From assembly GCF_030816505.1 (NCBI RefSeq), contig NZ_JAUSYB010000001.1, positions 434,001 through 498,000 on the forward strand: a stretch of DNA of 64,000 nt. The letters run 5' to 3'. The position numbers and the translations under genes were made by a program. The DNA is from Microbacterium sp. W4I20. GTDB lineage: Bacteria > Actinomycetota > Actinomycetes > Actinomycetales > Microbacteriaceae. This document shows positions 7,015-16,401 of the stretch, piece after piece (position 1 is the first letter of the stretch; the number at the start of each line of letters is the position of its first letter). Under the pieces are notes generated by a model that did no database searches, was not told the origin of the DNA, and saw only the letters and a list, made by a program, of their open reading frames with translations.

Positions 7015-8388
7015 ATGACGTCTCCTGCCGCGCTGCTCTCCGGGCAGACGCCCCTCGCCGTGCGCATGCGCCCGGTGTCTCTCGACGAGGTCGCTGGTCA
7101 ACGTCATCTGCTGCGCGCCGGATCTCCGATCGTGGCGCTGGCCGATCCGGATGCGACCTCGCCCGGCGCCGTGTCCATCATCCTGTGGGGTCCGCCGGGC
7201 ACCGGCAAGACCACCCTCGCGCAGGCGATCGCGCGGTCGTCCGGCCGGCGCTTCGTCGAACTGTCGGCCATCACGGCCGGTGTCAAAGACGTGCGCGAGG
7301 TGATGCAGGAGGCCATCACCCAGCGCGACCTCTACGGGCAGACGACGATCCTGTTCCTCGATGAGATCCACCGCTTCACCAAGGCGCAGCAGGACGCCCT
7401 GCTCCCCGGAGTCGAGAACGGCTGGGTGATCCTGATCGCCGCGACGACCGAGAACCCATCGTTCTCGGTGATCTCGCCGCTGCTGTCCCGGTCCCTGCTG
7501 CTGACGCTGCAGCCGCTCACCGACGATGACATCGGGCTCCTCATCGATCGTGCGGTCGACGACGCGCGAGGACTCAACGGCACGGTGACACTGAGCGCGG
7601 AGGCCCGGTCGGCGCTGATCCGTCTCGCATCCGGTGATGCCCGGCGCGCCCTCACCGGACTCGAGGCCGGCGCGGCCGTCGCACTCTCGCATGCGTCGGG
7701 CGGGAGCGCGAAGGCCAAGGGCAAGAAGAAGACCGACGACGCCGCCCCTGTGCCCGAGGTGTCAGCCGACGACGTCGCGCAGGCCGTCGACAAGGCGCTG
7801 CTGCGCTACGACCGCCAGGGTGACGAGCACTACGACGTGATCAGCGCGTTCATCAAGTCGATCAGAGGATCCGACCCGGATGCTGCCCTGCATTACTTGG
7901 CGCGCATGATCGAGGCGGGGGAGGACCCCCGTTTCATCGCGCGACGCCTGGTGATCTCGGCATCCGAAGACGTCGGCCTCGCCGACCCTCAGGGACTCGT
8001 GATCGCGGTGGCCGCCGCCGACGCCGTGGCCTTCATCGGCATGCCCGAGGGACGGATCCCGCTGGCGGAGGCGACCGTGTACCTCGCCACCACCGCCAAG
8101 TCGAACGCCGCCTATGTCGGGATCGATGCCGCGATCGCCGACATCCGGGGCGGGGGGTTCGGCCGTGTGCCCCTGCATCTCCGCGACGCGCACTATCCGG
8201 GGGCCAAGCGTCTCGGCCACGGAAAGGGGTATGTCTACTCGCACGACAGCGAGTACGGCGTCGTGCCGCAGCAGTATCTTCCCGACGAGCTCGACGGCAG
8301 GCGCTACTACGAGCCGAAGGCGCTCGGTGCCGAGCGCGACATCGCCGCCCGCCTCGAGCGGATCCGCCGAATTCTCGGAGATCGTTGA
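7015..8388 (+). CDS. rarA: Replication-associated recombination protein A (MgsA/RarA AAA+ ATPase)
   Basis: A 457-residue clamp-loader-like AAA+ ATPase that acts at stalled replication forks. Seen in the sequence: an N-terminal segment LAVRMRPVSLDEVAGQRHLL; Walker A GPPGTGKTTLAQ (about 62-73); Walker B LFLDEIHRF (about 117-125); sensor 1 AATTENPSFSVISPLLSR; and the C-terminal MgsA tetramerisation region with YDVISAFIKSIRGSDPDAAL and EDPRFIARRLVISASEDVGL. An insertion rich in lysine, serine and alanine lies near residues 225-245. The gene is alone between an oppositely oriented membrane protein and rpsD. Confidence 0.95.
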   Translation: MTSPAALLSGQTPLAVRMRPVSLDEVAGQRHLLRAGSPIVALADPDATSPGAVSIILWGPPGTGKTTLAQAIARSSGRRFVELSAITAGVKDVREVMQEAITQRDLYGQTTILFLDEIHRFTKAQQDALLPGVENGWVILIAATTENPSFSVISPLLSRSLLLTLQPLTDDDIGLLIDRAVDDARGLNGTVTLSAEARSALIRLASGDARRALTGLEAGAAVALSHASGGSAKAKGKKKTDDAAPVPEVSADDVAQAVDKALLRYDRQGDEHYDVISAFIKSIRGSDPDAALHYLARMIEAGEDPRFIARRLVISASEDVGLADPQGLVIAVAAADAVAFIGMPEGRIPLAEATVYLATTAKSNAAYVGIDAAIADIRGGGFGRVPLHLRDAHYPGAKRLGHGKGYVYSHDSEYGVVPQQYLPDELDGRRYYEPKALGAERDIAARLERIRRILGDR

Positions 8389-8405
8389 GCGGTACCGCGA
8401 TCTGT

Positions 8406-8411
8406 TAGACT
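8406..8411 (+). promoter_or_regulatory. Candidate -10 box for rpsD
   Basis: TAGACT just after the rarA stop, with TTGAGC 15 bases upstream overlapping that stop as a sub-optimally spaced -35 box. It would give a leader of about 138 bases before rpsD. No recognised S4 leader structure could be identified by eye. Confidence 0.45.
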
Positions 8412-8555
8412 TGATCGGCTCGAAACCGTGTTTTCGGGCATCTCCTCGTTCACACCCCACCTTGCTGGCGCCCCGGCGTGCGCTCCCAGGCAGAACGCGG
8501 ACGATACGTCCGTGAGTCGTGAAAGACGCGACCACGTCATCGGAAGGACAGCTTC

Positions 8556-9185
8556 GTGACCACGAAGTCCCAGGACCGCCGCAAGGTGCGCCTCAGCCGC
8601 GCACTCGGCATCCCGCTCACCCCGAAGGCCGCCCGCTACCTCGAGAAGCGTCCCTACGCTCCGGGTGAGCACGGCCGCACCAAGCGCAAGGCAGACAGCG
8701 ACTACGCCGTCCGTCTGCGTGAGAAGCAGCGTCTTCGCGAGCAGTACGGCATCCGCGAGAAGCAGATGCGAAACACCTTCAACGAGGCTCGTCGTCAGGA
8801 CGGCCTGACCGGTGAGAACCTGGTCGAGCTGCTCGAGATGCGTCTCGACGCGCTCGTCGTGCGTTCGGGCTTCGCCCGCACCACCGCGCAGGCTCGCCAG
8901 CTCGTCGTGCACCGTCACATCCTCGTCGACGGCCAGCTCGTCGACCGCCCGTCGTTCCGCGTGAAGCCGGGTCAGCTCATCCACGTCAAGGCCAAGAGCG
9001 AGGGCACCGAGCCCTTCCAGGTCGCAGCAGCCGGCGGTCACGCCGAGGTCCTGCCTCCCGTTCCCGGCTACCTCGAGGTCGAGCTCGACAAGCTCCAGGC
9101 TCGTCTGCTCCGTCGTCCGAAGCGCGCCGAGGTCCCCGTGACCTGCGAAGTGCAGCTCGTCGTCGAGTACTACGCGGCTCGCTGA
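8556..9185 (+). CDS. rpsD: 30S ribosomal protein S4
   Basis: A 209-residue primary 16S rRNA-binding protein. It starts with GTG, with AAGGAC six bases upstream. Readable family landmarks are VRLSRALGIPLTPKAARYLE at the N-terminus and the S4 RNA-binding domain in the middle (MRLDALVVRSGFARTTAQAR, then LVVHRHILVDGQLVDRPSFR). The N-terminal segment has no Cys4 zinc knuckle, so this is the cysteine-free form. It is monocistronic here, bounded by a strong terminator, which is usual in Micrococcales where rpsD stands apart from the rplQ/rpoA operon. Confidence 0.97.
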   Translation: MTTKSQDRRKVRLSRALGIPLTPKAARYLEKRPYAPGEHGRTKRKADSDYAVRLREKQRLREQYGIREKQMRNTFNEARRQDGLTGENLVELLEMRLDALVVRSGFARTTAQARQLVVHRHILVDGQLVDRPSFRVKPGQLIHVKAKSEGTEPFQVAAAGGHAEVLPPVPGYLEVELDKLQARLLRRPKRAEVPVTCEVQLVVEYYAAR

Positions 9186-9210
9186 GTCTCGCGCATCACG
9201 CGCAATCACG

Positions 9211-9248
9211 CAGGAGGCGTCGGGGCAACCCGACGCCTCCTGTCGTTT
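9211..9248 (+). terminator. Intrinsic terminator after rpsD
   Basis: A perfect 14-base-pair stem (9211-9224 with 9229-9242) closed by a GCAA tetraloop and followed by a short T run (TCGTTT). It begins 26 bases after the rpsD stop, so this abundant transcript is cleanly ended. Confidence 0.9.
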
Positions 9249-9301
9249 GCGCATACGATGGTGAAACCGCGCCTTCGCGGATCACGGGCAAGGATGATGA
9301 C

Positions 9302-9490
9302 ATGAAGAACATGCGGTGGTTCCTGATCGGTCTGATCGGCGGCTTCGTCGCGGCTCATTTCATGAACAAGGACCCGCGCGGTCACGACATCCTCGCCGAG
9401 GTCGACGCCAGGATCAACGGATTCACGGCGGCCCTGGGCGACGCCTACCGCGAGCAGGAGGCACGGCTCACGGAGCCGGGCGACAACTGA
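9302..9490 (+). CDS. Small membrane-anchored protein of unknown function between rpsD and alaS
   Basis: A 62-residue protein: a hydrophobic N-terminal helix (RWFLIGLIGGFVAAHFM, residues 5-21) and a charged amphipathic C-terminal helix. AAGGATG lies upstream of the ATG and TACGAT (9254-9259) is a possible -10 box, so it looks like a real gene despite its size. Small membrane proteins (for example DUF948 and DUF6167 types) occupy the rpsD-alaS interval in other Micrococcales; I cannot assign this one to either. It ends 52 bases before alaS and is probably co-transcribed with it. Confidence 0.7.
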   Translation: MKNMRWFLIGLIGGFVAAHFMNKDPRGHDILAEVDARINGFTAALGDAYREQEARLTEPGDN

Positions 9491-9542
9491 TCCCTCGCCG
9501 CGCCTCGGCGCTGCATCTTCACGCAAGGACACCCGGCACTCT

Positions 9543-12203
9543 ATGAAAACTGCGGAGATCGCGCAGCGTTACCTCGACTTCTTCGAGAAGAACGACCATG
9601 TCATCGTCCCGTCGGCCTCTCTGGTCAGCGACGATCCCTCCCTGCTCTTCACGGTCGCCGGCATGGTGCCGATGATCCCGTACCTCACGGGCGTCGTCCC
9701 CGCGCCGCATCCGCGCATCGCCGACGTGCAGAAGTGCATCCGCACCAACGACATCGAAGAGGTCGGCCGGACCGCCCGTCACGGCACGTTCTTCCAGATG
9801 CTCGGCAACTGGTCGTTCGGCGACTACTTCAAGGAAGGCGCGATCCGCTACGCCTGGGAGCTGCTCACGAGCTCCGAGTCCGACGGCGGTCTCGGCTTCG
9901 ACGAGAAGGACCTCTGGGTCACCGTCTACGAGACCGACGACGAGGCCGAGGCGATCTGGCGCGACATCATCGGGCTGAAGCCGGAGCGCATCCAGCGCCT
10001 CGGGCGGGCAGACAACTACTGGAACACCGGTCAGCCGGGACCCGGCGGGCCCGACTCCGAGATCTTCTTCGACCGCGGACCGGCCTACGGCAAGGACGGC
10101 GGCCCCGCCGTCGACGACTCGCGGTTCCTGGAGATCTGGAACCTCGTGTTCATGCAGGACTTCATCGAGAACATCCGCGGCAAGACCGAGTTCGACATCG
10201 TCGGCGAGCTGCCGATGAAGAACATCGACACCGGCATGGGTCTCGAGCGCGTCGCTTTCCTCAAGCAGGGCGTCGAGAACATGTACGAGAGCGACCAGGT
10301 GCGGCCGGTTCTCGATCGCGCCATCGAGCTCTCGGGACGCACGTACGGGGCGGTGCACGAGGACGACGTCCGCTTCCGTGTCGTCGCGGATCATGTGCGG
10401 TCGTCACTCATGCTGCTCTCCGACGGGGTCCGGCCGTCCAATGAAGGACGCGGCTACATCCTCCGACGCCTGATGCGTCGCACGGTGCGCTCCATGCGCC
10501 TGCTCGGCGTCGACGAGCCCGTCTTCCCTGAACTCTTCGCCACCTCGCGTGACGCGATGAAGTCGGCGTACCCCGAGCTGGAGCGGGACTGGTCGACGCT
10601 GTCCGCATCGGCCTTCGCCGAAGAGGAGACCTTCCGCCGCACCCTGGCATCGGGGTCGACCATCCTCGACCTCGCGCTCGATCAGACCAAGCAGGGCGGC
10701 GGGAAGACCCTCAGCGGACCCGAGGCGTTCCTGCTGCACGACACCTACGGGTTCCCGATCGACCTCACCCTCGAGGTCGCAGAGGAGGCCGGTCTCGACG
10801 TGGACCGCACGGCCTTCGACACCCTGATGCAGGAGCAGCGCCAGCGCGCCAAGGCCGACGCCCGCAACCGCAAGCGTCAGCTCGCCGACGTCTCGGTGTA
10901 TCGCGACCTGCGTTCGCTCGGCGAGACGGGCTTCGACGGCTACACCGCGCTCGAGGTGGAGTCCCGGATCCTCGGCATCCTCGTCGACGGCGCCGTCGTG
11001 CGCAGCGCCTCCGAGGGGCAGATCGCCGAGGTCGTGCTCGCCGAGACGACCCTGTACGCCGAGTCCGGCGGACAGGTCGCCGACAAGGGGACCATCGTCG
11101 GGCCCGGGTTCGAACTCGAGGTGCTCGACGTGCAGCGTCCGGTGCCCGGGCTCATCAGCCACACGGTCGAGGTCACCCGCGGCAGCGTGGCGGTCGACGA
11201 CGCGGCCACGACCGTGGTCGACGCAGCGAACCGCCGGGCCGCGCGTCAGGCCCACTCGGCGACGCACCTCGTGCACGCCGCGCTGCGCGACACGCTCGGC
11301 TCCACGGCGACCCAGGCCGGTTCATTGAACCGCGCCGGGTACATGCGGTTCGACTTCTCGTGGGCGCAGGCACTTTCCGGAGAGACCCGTTCCGAGATCG
11401 AGGAGATCACCAACCGCGCCGTGCAGGACGCCCTCGAGGTGACCACGCGCATCATCTCGCTCGACGAGGCCAAGGAGGCCGGTGCGATGGCGCTCTTCGG
11501 CGAGAAGTACGGCGACGTGGTGCGCATGGTCGACATCGGCGGTCCGTGGTCGCGTGAGCTCTGCGCCGGGACGCATGTGTCGTCGAGCGCCGAGATCGGG
11601 CTGGTCAGCGTGGTCGCGGAGTCGTCTGTCGGTGCCTCCAACCGCCGCATCGAGGCGCTGGTCGGCGCGGACGCGTTCCGGGAGCTCGCTGCGGAGCGTG
11701 CACTCGTGTCGCAACTGACGAGCTCCCTGAAGACCCCGCGCGAGCAGCTCCCCGAGCGCATCGCCGACCTCGCGGCGAGCCTGAAGGCCGCCGAGAAGCG
11801 CATCGCGCAGTTCGAGGCCAAGGAGCGCGCCGGTCAGGTGCCCGCGATCGCCGATGCCGCCCAGCGGGTCGGCTCGTTCCTGGTCGCTGCTCAGTCGCTC
11901 GGCGACGTCGCCTCTGCCGACGACGTGCGCGACATCGTCATCGGTGTGCGCGACCGGCTCGGCTCGGATGCCGCCGTCGTGGCGCTCGGCGCCGTCGTCA
12001 ACGGTCGTCCGGTCGTCGTCGTCGCGACGAATGATGCCGCCCGTACGGCCGGCGCGAAGGCGGGTGCGCTCGCGAAGCGGGCCGCCGGTGTGCTCGGCGG
12101 TGGTGGCGGCGGACGTGACGACGTCGCCCAGGGCGGTGGGGCGGATGCTGCGGCGCTGCCTGCCGCGCTGGAGGCCATCTCTCAGGAGCTGCACGTCGCG
12201 TGA
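9543..12203 (+). CDS. alaS: Alanine--tRNA ligase
   Basis: An 886-residue class II aminoacyl-tRNA synthetase that charges tRNA-Ala and edits mis-charged Ser/Gly. Landmarks: N-terminal catalytic domain with RYLDFFEKNDHVIVPSASLV, ADVQKCIRTNDIEEVGRT and HGTFFQMLGNWSFGDYFKEG; GMGLERVAF (motif 3 region); the editing domain with zinc ligands HSATHLVHAALR and CAGTHV; and a DHHA1 C-terminal domain ending in a glycine-rich loop. The ATG at 9543 gives the standard N-terminus although the nearest purine-rich site (AAGGAC) is distant. The end overlaps ruvX by four bases. Confidence 0.97.
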   Translation: MKTAEIAQRYLDFFEKNDHVIVPSASLVSDDPSLLFTVAGMVPMIPYLTGVVPAPHPRIADVQKCIRTNDIEEVGRTARHGTFFQMLGNWSFGDYFKEGAIRYAWELLTSSESDGGLGFDEKDLWVTVYETDDEAEAIWRDIIGLKPERIQRLGRADNYWNTGQPGPGGPDSEIFFDRGPAYGKDGGPAVDDSRFLEIWNLVFMQDFIENIRGKTEFDIVGELPMKNIDTGMGLERVAFLKQGVENMYESDQVRPVLDRAIELSGRTYGAVHEDDVRFRVVADHVRSSLMLLSDGVRPSNEGRGYILRRLMRRTVRSMRLLGVDEPVFPELFATSRDAMKSAYPELERDWSTLSASAFAEEETFRRTLASGSTILDLALDQTKQGGGKTLSGPEAFLLHDTYGFPIDLTLEVAEEAGLDVDRTAFDTLMQEQRQRAKADARNRKRQLADVSVYRDLRSLGETGFDGYTALEVESRILGILVDGAVVRSASEGQIAEVVLAETTLYAESGGQVADKGTIVGPGFELEVLDVQRPVPGLISHTVEVTRGSVAVDDAATTVVDAANRRAARQAHSATHLVHAALRDTLGSTATQAGSLNRAGYMRFDFSWAQALSGETRSEIEEITNRAVQDALEVTTRIISLDEAKEAGAMALFGEKYGDVVRMVDIGGPWSRELCAGTHVSSSAEIGLVSVVAESSVGASNRRIEALVGADAFRELAAERALVSQLTSSLKTPREQLPERIADLAASLKAAEKRIAQFEAKERAGQVPAIADAAQRVGSFLVAAQSLGDVASADDVRDIVIGVRDRLGSDAAVVALGAVVNGRPVVVVATNDAARTAGAKAGALAKRAAGVLGGGGGGRDDVAQGGGADAAALPAALEAISQELHVA

Positions 12204-12673
12204 GCGGCTTCCGCCGTGGGGTGCGCATCGGCATCGATGTGGGCCGGGCCAGGGTCGGGGTCGCGCGATGCGACCCCGACGGCATGCTGGCCGTGCCCGT
12301 CGAGACGGTTCCGCGAGGAGACACGTCGGTAGACCGGATCATGGCGATCGCGGGAGACTACGACGTGCTCGAGTACGTGGTGGGGCTTCCCGTGAACATG
12401 CAGGGTGCGGACACCGCTTCGACCACCGACGCGCGGGATTTCGCTGCCGCCCTGCAGCAGCGGAGCGGAGTGCCGGTGCGACTCGTCGACGAGCGTCTGA
12501 GCACCGTCACCGCGAATGCGGCCTTGCGGTCCTCTGGGAGAACACAGAAGAAGTCTCGTAGCATTGTGGATCAGATCGCCGCCGTCGTCCTTCTGCAGCA
12601 GGCGATCGACACGGAGAAGAGCACCGGGAACCCGGCCGGTGCCACGATTCCGCCCGACGAGGAGCCCGTCTGA
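12200..12673 (+). CDS. ruvX: Putative pre-16S rRNA nuclease / Holliday junction resolvase-like YqgF
   Basis: A 157-residue RNase H-fold nuclease family protein. It starts with GTG in a GTGA overlap with alaS. The first catalytic aspartate lies in GIDVGRARVGVARCDPDG, followed by VVGLPVNMQG, VDERLSTVTA and a final VDQIAAVVLLQQAID that carries the last acidic residue. In E. coli YqgF processes the 5' end of 16S rRNA; older annotation as a Holliday junction resolvase rests on fold similarity. The alaS-ruvX-mltG order is conserved in actinobacteria. Confidence 0.93.
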   Translation: MSGFRRGVRIGIDVGRARVGVARCDPDGMLAVPVETVPRGDTSVDRIMAIAGDYDVLEYVVGLPVNMQGADTASTTDARDFAAALQQRSGVPVRLVDERLSTVTANAALRSSGRTQKKSRSIVDQIAAVVLLQQAIDTEKSTGNPAGATIPPDEEPV

Positions 12674-12675
12674 AC

Positions 12676-14259
12676 ATGTCTGATCGCGAGAGTGCCCCTC
12701 AGCACGATCCGGACGCCCGGTTGGGCGACCTGTTCGAGAACCTGCCCGACCCCACGCATCAGATCCCGACCGTGGACGACAGCGCCCCTGCGCCGGGTTC
12801 GCGTCGCGCCGCTCGTGAGGCGGCCGGCTCGACAAGTGCGCAGCAGCCGGTGTCCGCTGATCCGTCGGGCTCTCCGGCCGTGAAGCCGGATGCCTCGAGT
12901 GACGTGCACGCTCTGTTCGGCGCCGACGAGTTGGGCGCGGGGGGTGACTCTGCTCAGAGCGCAGCAAGGCCGACGGAATCCCGTTCCGAGGTGCCGATCG
13001 CGGCAGCGGCAGGATCCGCAGGAGCGGGGTCCGCAGCATCCGGCCCCGCAGCATCTGGTGCCGCAGCTTCGGGACCGGTCACCCCGGATCCGGCGCCGCC
13101 GCTCGGCGGGGGTCTCGACGATCTCTTCGCGCCGCACGACGATCACGTCGACTCCGGCCGCCCCAAGAAGAAGCGTCGCAAGGGCTGCCTGGTCGCCCTG
13201 ATCATCGTGCTCGTCATCTTCGGCGGCATCGCCGCGGCCGGTGTGTGGGGCCTGAACACCTACGGCGACAAGATCAACGAGGTCATGGGCTGGGGGGAGT
13301 CGAAGGACTTCGAACCCGGCGAGGCCACGGGCGAGGCCACGGTCACTATCCGCTCCGGTGACACCGGCCAGCCCGTGTCGGTTGCGCTCTTCGAAGCCGG
13401 CGTGACAAAGACCGAGGACGTGTTCTACGACTACCTCGTCGCGGAGAGCCCTGACGCCGTCTTCTACCCCGGCGTCTACCAGCTGCAGAAGAAGATGACG
13501 GCAGAGGCCGCCCTCGCTGCGCTCCAGAACGAGGACAACCGACTCGCGAACGCGGTCTCGATCCCGGAGGGCGCCACGCTGGAGTACTTCCTCCCGACCG
13601 TCGCCGAGACGATGGGATTGCCGATGGAGGACTTCACCGCGGCCATCGCCGATCCATCGGCGTACGGCGTCGAGGCAGACAGTCTCGAGGGGTGGCTGTT
13701 CCCCGCCGTGTACGAATTCGACCCCGACGTGACGGCCGCGCAGGTCGTGCAGCGCATGGTGGATCGCACTCGGGAGTCGCTCACCAAGGCCGGGGTACCC
13801 GCCGGAGATGAGCAGCGGGTGCTCACGATCGCCTCGATCATCCAGCGAGAGGGGCGCACAGACGACTTCCCGAAGGTGTCGAGGGTGATCGAAAACCGTC
13901 TCGCGCCGGGCAACAGCGAGACCAACGGGCTTCTGCAGATGGATTCGACGGCACAGTACGGCGTCGGCGAACTCCACGCGGGCGCCGCGGGGTCCTCTGA
14001 GAAGGCGCTCACCGACCCGAACCCCTGGAACACCTACATCCATCCGGGGCTGCCGAAGGGGCCGATCGCGACGGCGACGGACGCCGCGATCGACGCGGCC
14101 ATGCATCCCGCGGATGGGCCCTGGTTCTACTTCGTCACGGTGAATCTGAACAGCGGCGAAACGGTCTTCTCTGCGACCTACGCGGAACAGCAGGAGGCGG
14201 AGAAGAAGCTGCACGCATGGTGCAAGGACAACCCCGACGCCGGCTGCTACGCCGGGTAG
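12676..14259 (+). CDS. mltG: Endolytic murein transglycosylase MltG
   Basis: A 527-residue membrane protein that cleaves nascent peptidoglycan. Residues 1 to about 165 are a cytoplasmic, proline/alanine/serine-rich disordered region with many acidic residues. A basic patch (PKKKRRKGCL) leads into a single transmembrane helix (VALIIVLVIFGGIAAAGVWG, about 172-191), then the extracytoplasmic LysM-like and YceG domains. The catalytic glutamate of the family is readable as E392 in ASIIQREGRTDD, with VSRVIENRL and LLQMDSTAQYGVG following. The cytoplasmic head is much longer than in E. coli MltG, as is common in actinobacteria. It starts three bases after ruvX. Confidence 0.93.
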   Translation: MSDRESAPQHDPDARLGDLFENLPDPTHQIPTVDDSAPAPGSRRAAREAAGSTSAQQPVSADPSGSPAVKPDASSDVHALFGADELGAGGDSAQSAARPTESRSEVPIAAAAGSAGAGSAASGPAASGAAASGPVTPDPAPPLGGGLDDLFAPHDDHVDSGRPKKKRRKGCLVALIIVLVIFGGIAAAGVWGLNTYGDKINEVMGWGESKDFEPGEATGEATVTIRSGDTGQPVSVALFEAGVTKTEDVFYDYLVAESPDAVFYPGVYQLQKKMTAEAALAALQNEDNRLANAVSIPEGATLEYFLPTVAETMGLPMEDFTAAIADPSAYGVEADSLEGWLFPAVYEFDPDVTAAQVVQRMVDRTRESLTKAGVPAGDEQRVLTIASIIQREGRTDDFPKVSRVIENRLAPGNSETNGLLQMDSTAQYGVGELHAGAAGSSEKALTDPNPWNTYIHPGLPKGPIATATDAAIDAAMHPADGPWFYFVTVNLNSGETVFSATYAEQQEAEKKLHAWCKDNPDAGCYAG

Positions 14260-14285
14260 TCGGCACGTCGAAGGAAGCGGCACGC

Positions 14286-15098
14286 ATGAACGGCGATCAC
14301 CTCGCGGTCTGGGGAGACCCCATCTCCCATTCGAAGTCTCCGGCGCTGCACGCGGCGGCTTACCGCGTGCTCGGGCTCGACTGGGAGTACGGCCGGCAGC
14401 AGGTGGCCGAGAAGGAGTTCCTCGGCGCGCTCGGTGAGCTTGATGGCAGGTGGCGTGGGCTGTCGCTGACCATGCCGCTCAAGGAAGCGGCGTTCCGAGC
14501 TGCCGCCTCGCGTGATGCGCACGCGGAGCTCACCGGTGCCGTGAACACCCTGCTGCTCGGTGACCATCTGGCCGGGTACAACACCGACGTCGGCGGCATC
14601 ATCGACGCTCTGGCGGAAGCGGGCGTCCAGGGCGTGCGCAGTGTGCGCATCCTGGGTGCCGGGGCCACGGCGGCATCCGCCCTCGTCGCCGTGGCCGACA
14701 TCGGCGCGACCGTGGTCGATGTGCGCGCCCGTCGTCCAGAGCGCTCGGCGGGACTCGTCGACCTCGGGAATCGGATCGGCGTCGCGGTCGAGGCGCATGC
14801 GCTCGACGCGCTCCCGTCGCCGGTCGATCTGACGATCGCGACCCTCCCCAGCGGAACCGCGCTGCCGGCGGAGGTCGTCGCGCCTCTTGCTGCCCAGGGC
14901 GGCGCGCTGTTCGACGCCGCCTACGCGCCCTGGCCATCGGCACTCGCACGGGTCTGGGGCGACGCTCCGGTGATCTCCGGACTCGGGATGCTGCTGCACC
15001 AGGCCGTGCGTCAGATCAGGATCTTCCGTCACGGCGACCCGACGATCGAGCTCCCCGACGAGGCAGCGGTGGTCGCGGCCATGCGCGCGGCACTCTGA
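14286..15098 (+). CDS. aroE: Shikimate dehydrogenase
   Basis: A 270-residue NADPH-dependent enzyme converting 3-dehydroshikimate to shikimate. The ATG at 14286 is chosen because GAAGGAAG precedes it and the protein then starts with the conserved substrate loop GDPISHSKSPALHAAAY. The catalytic lysine lies in SLTMPLKEAA, followed by TGAVNTLL and YNTDVGGI with the catalytic aspartate, then the nucleotide loop LGAGATAASALVA. The adenine phosphate-binding loop reads RARRPERSA. It heads the aroE-C-K-B-Q shikimate cluster. Confidence 0.95.
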   Translation: MNGDHLAVWGDPISHSKSPALHAAAYRVLGLDWEYGRQQVAEKEFLGALGELDGRWRGLSLTMPLKEAAFRAAASRDAHAELTGAVNTLLLGDHLAGYNTDVGGIIDALAEAGVQGVRSVRILGAGATAASALVAVADIGATVVDVRARRPERSAGLVDLGNRIGVAVEAHALDALPSPVDLTIATLPSGTALPAEVVAPLAAQGGALFDAAYAPWPSALARVWGDAPVISGLGMLLHQAVRQIRIFRHGDPTIELPDEAAVVAAMRAAL

Positions 15099-15171
15099 CG
15101 CAGGAGCCTGATCGGCGCCCTTCGGCGAAACGCGGCACGGCACACCTCCCAACGCATGGGAGACTGGACTA

Positions 15172-16401
15172 ATGCTCCGCGTGCTCACGGCCGGCGAATC
15201 GCACGGCCCAGAACTCATCGCCGTCATGGAGGGTCTGCCCTCCGGCGTCCCGGTGTCGTCCGAGGCCATCCAGGCCGACCTCGCCCGCCGCAAGCTGGGC
15301 TACGGCCGCGGCTCGCGGATGAAGTTCGAACAGGACGAGCTCACGATCTCCGGCGGCGTCCGCCACGGCAAGACGCTGGGCAGCCCGATCGCTCTGCGCA
15401 TCGGCAACACCGAGTGGCCGAAGTGGATCGAGGTCATGAACCCCGAGCCCATCGAGCTCACCGACAAGTCCCGCGGTCGCAGCGCGCCTCTGACCCGCCC
15501 GCGCCCCGGCCATGCCGACCTCGTCGGCATGCAGAAGTACGACTTCGACGAGGCCCGTCCGATCCTCGAGCGTGCGAGTGCCCGCGAGACCGCGGCCCGT
15601 GTCGCTCTCGGCGCGATCGCGAGGTCGTTCCTCGGCGAGCTCGGCATCCGTCTCGTCAGCCACACGCTCTCCATCGGCCCGGTGCGCGTGCCCGAGGGAT
15701 CGGTACTGCCGACCCCGGATGACGTCGATGCCCTCGATGCCGATCCGCTGCGGTGCTTCGATGCTGCGACCTCCGCGCTGATGGTGGCCGAGGTCGATGA
15801 TGCCAAGAAGGACGGCGACACGCTGGGCGGCATCGTCGAGGTGCTCGCCTACGGCCTGCCGCCCGGGCTGGGTTCGCACGTGCACTGGGACCGTCGCTTG
15901 GACGCCCGGCTCGCTCAGGCCCTGATGAGCATTCAGGCCATCAAGGGTGTGGAGGTCGGCGACGGGTTCGAGACCACGCGTCGGCGCGGATCCGCGGCTC
16001 ACGACGAGCTCTTCGCCACCGCCGACGGCATCACTCGCGGCTCCGACCGAGCGGGAGGCACGGAGGGCGGCATGTCCACCGGCACCGTGCTCCGCGTACG
16101 CGCCGGCATGAAGCCGATCGCCACTGTGCCGCACTCGCTCCGCACGATCGACGTCGCCACCGGCGAGGACGCCACGGCGCACCACCAGCGCTCCGACGTG
16201 TGCGCCGTGCCCGCAGCGGGCGTCGTCGCCGAGGCGATGGTCGCGGTCGAGCTCGCGAACGCCGTGCTCGAGAAGTTCGGCGGCGACAGTGTCCGTGAGA
16301 CGCGACGCAACCTCGACGGCTACCTTGCCGGCATCCCGGCGGAGCTGCGCACGTCGCCCGCATCCGAGGCAGCGCTCATCGCGCATGACGAGCGAGGCTG
16401 A
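15172..16401 (+). CDS. aroC: Chorismate synthase
   Basis: A 409-residue FMN-dependent lyase giving chorismate, the last step of the shikimate pathway. Signatures: N-terminal [33 protein letters not shown], the conserved [32 protein letters not shown], and [10 protein letters not shown] near the C-terminal third. GGGAG nine to thirteen bases before the ATG serves as ribosome binding site. A 73-base gap separates it from aroE. The 3' end overlaps aroK by 17 bases, so the next gene is translationally coupled. Confidence 0.97.
   Translation: MLRVLTAGESHGPELIAVMEGLPSGVPVSSEAIQADLARRKLGYGRGSRMKFEQDELTISGGVRHGKTLGSPIALRIGNTEWPKWIEVMNPEPIELTDKSRGRSAPLTRPRPGHADLVGMQKYDFDEARPILERASARETAARVALGAIARSFLGELGIRLVSHTLSIGPVRVPEGSVLPTPDDVDALDADPLRCFDAATSALMVAEVDDAKKDGDTLGGIVEVLAYGLPPGLGSHVHWDRRLDARLAQALMSIQAIKGVEVGDGFETTRRRGSAAHDELFATADGITRGSDRAGGTEGGMSTGTVLRVRAGMKPIATVPHSLRTIDVATGEDATAHHQRSDVCAVPAAGVVAEAMVAVELANAVLEKFGGDSVRETRRNLDGYLAGIPAELRTSPASEAALIAHDERG

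Noticed and set aside
8412..8555. S4 autoregulatory RNA in the rpsD leader
   Set aside because: The leader is long, but no pseudoknot or conserved leader element that I know from other phyla could be identified by eye.
13000..13090. Short tandem-like repeats of Ala/Ser/Gly codons in mltG
   Set aside because: This is low-complexity coding sequence in the disordered cytoplasmic head, not a DNA repeat with exact units.
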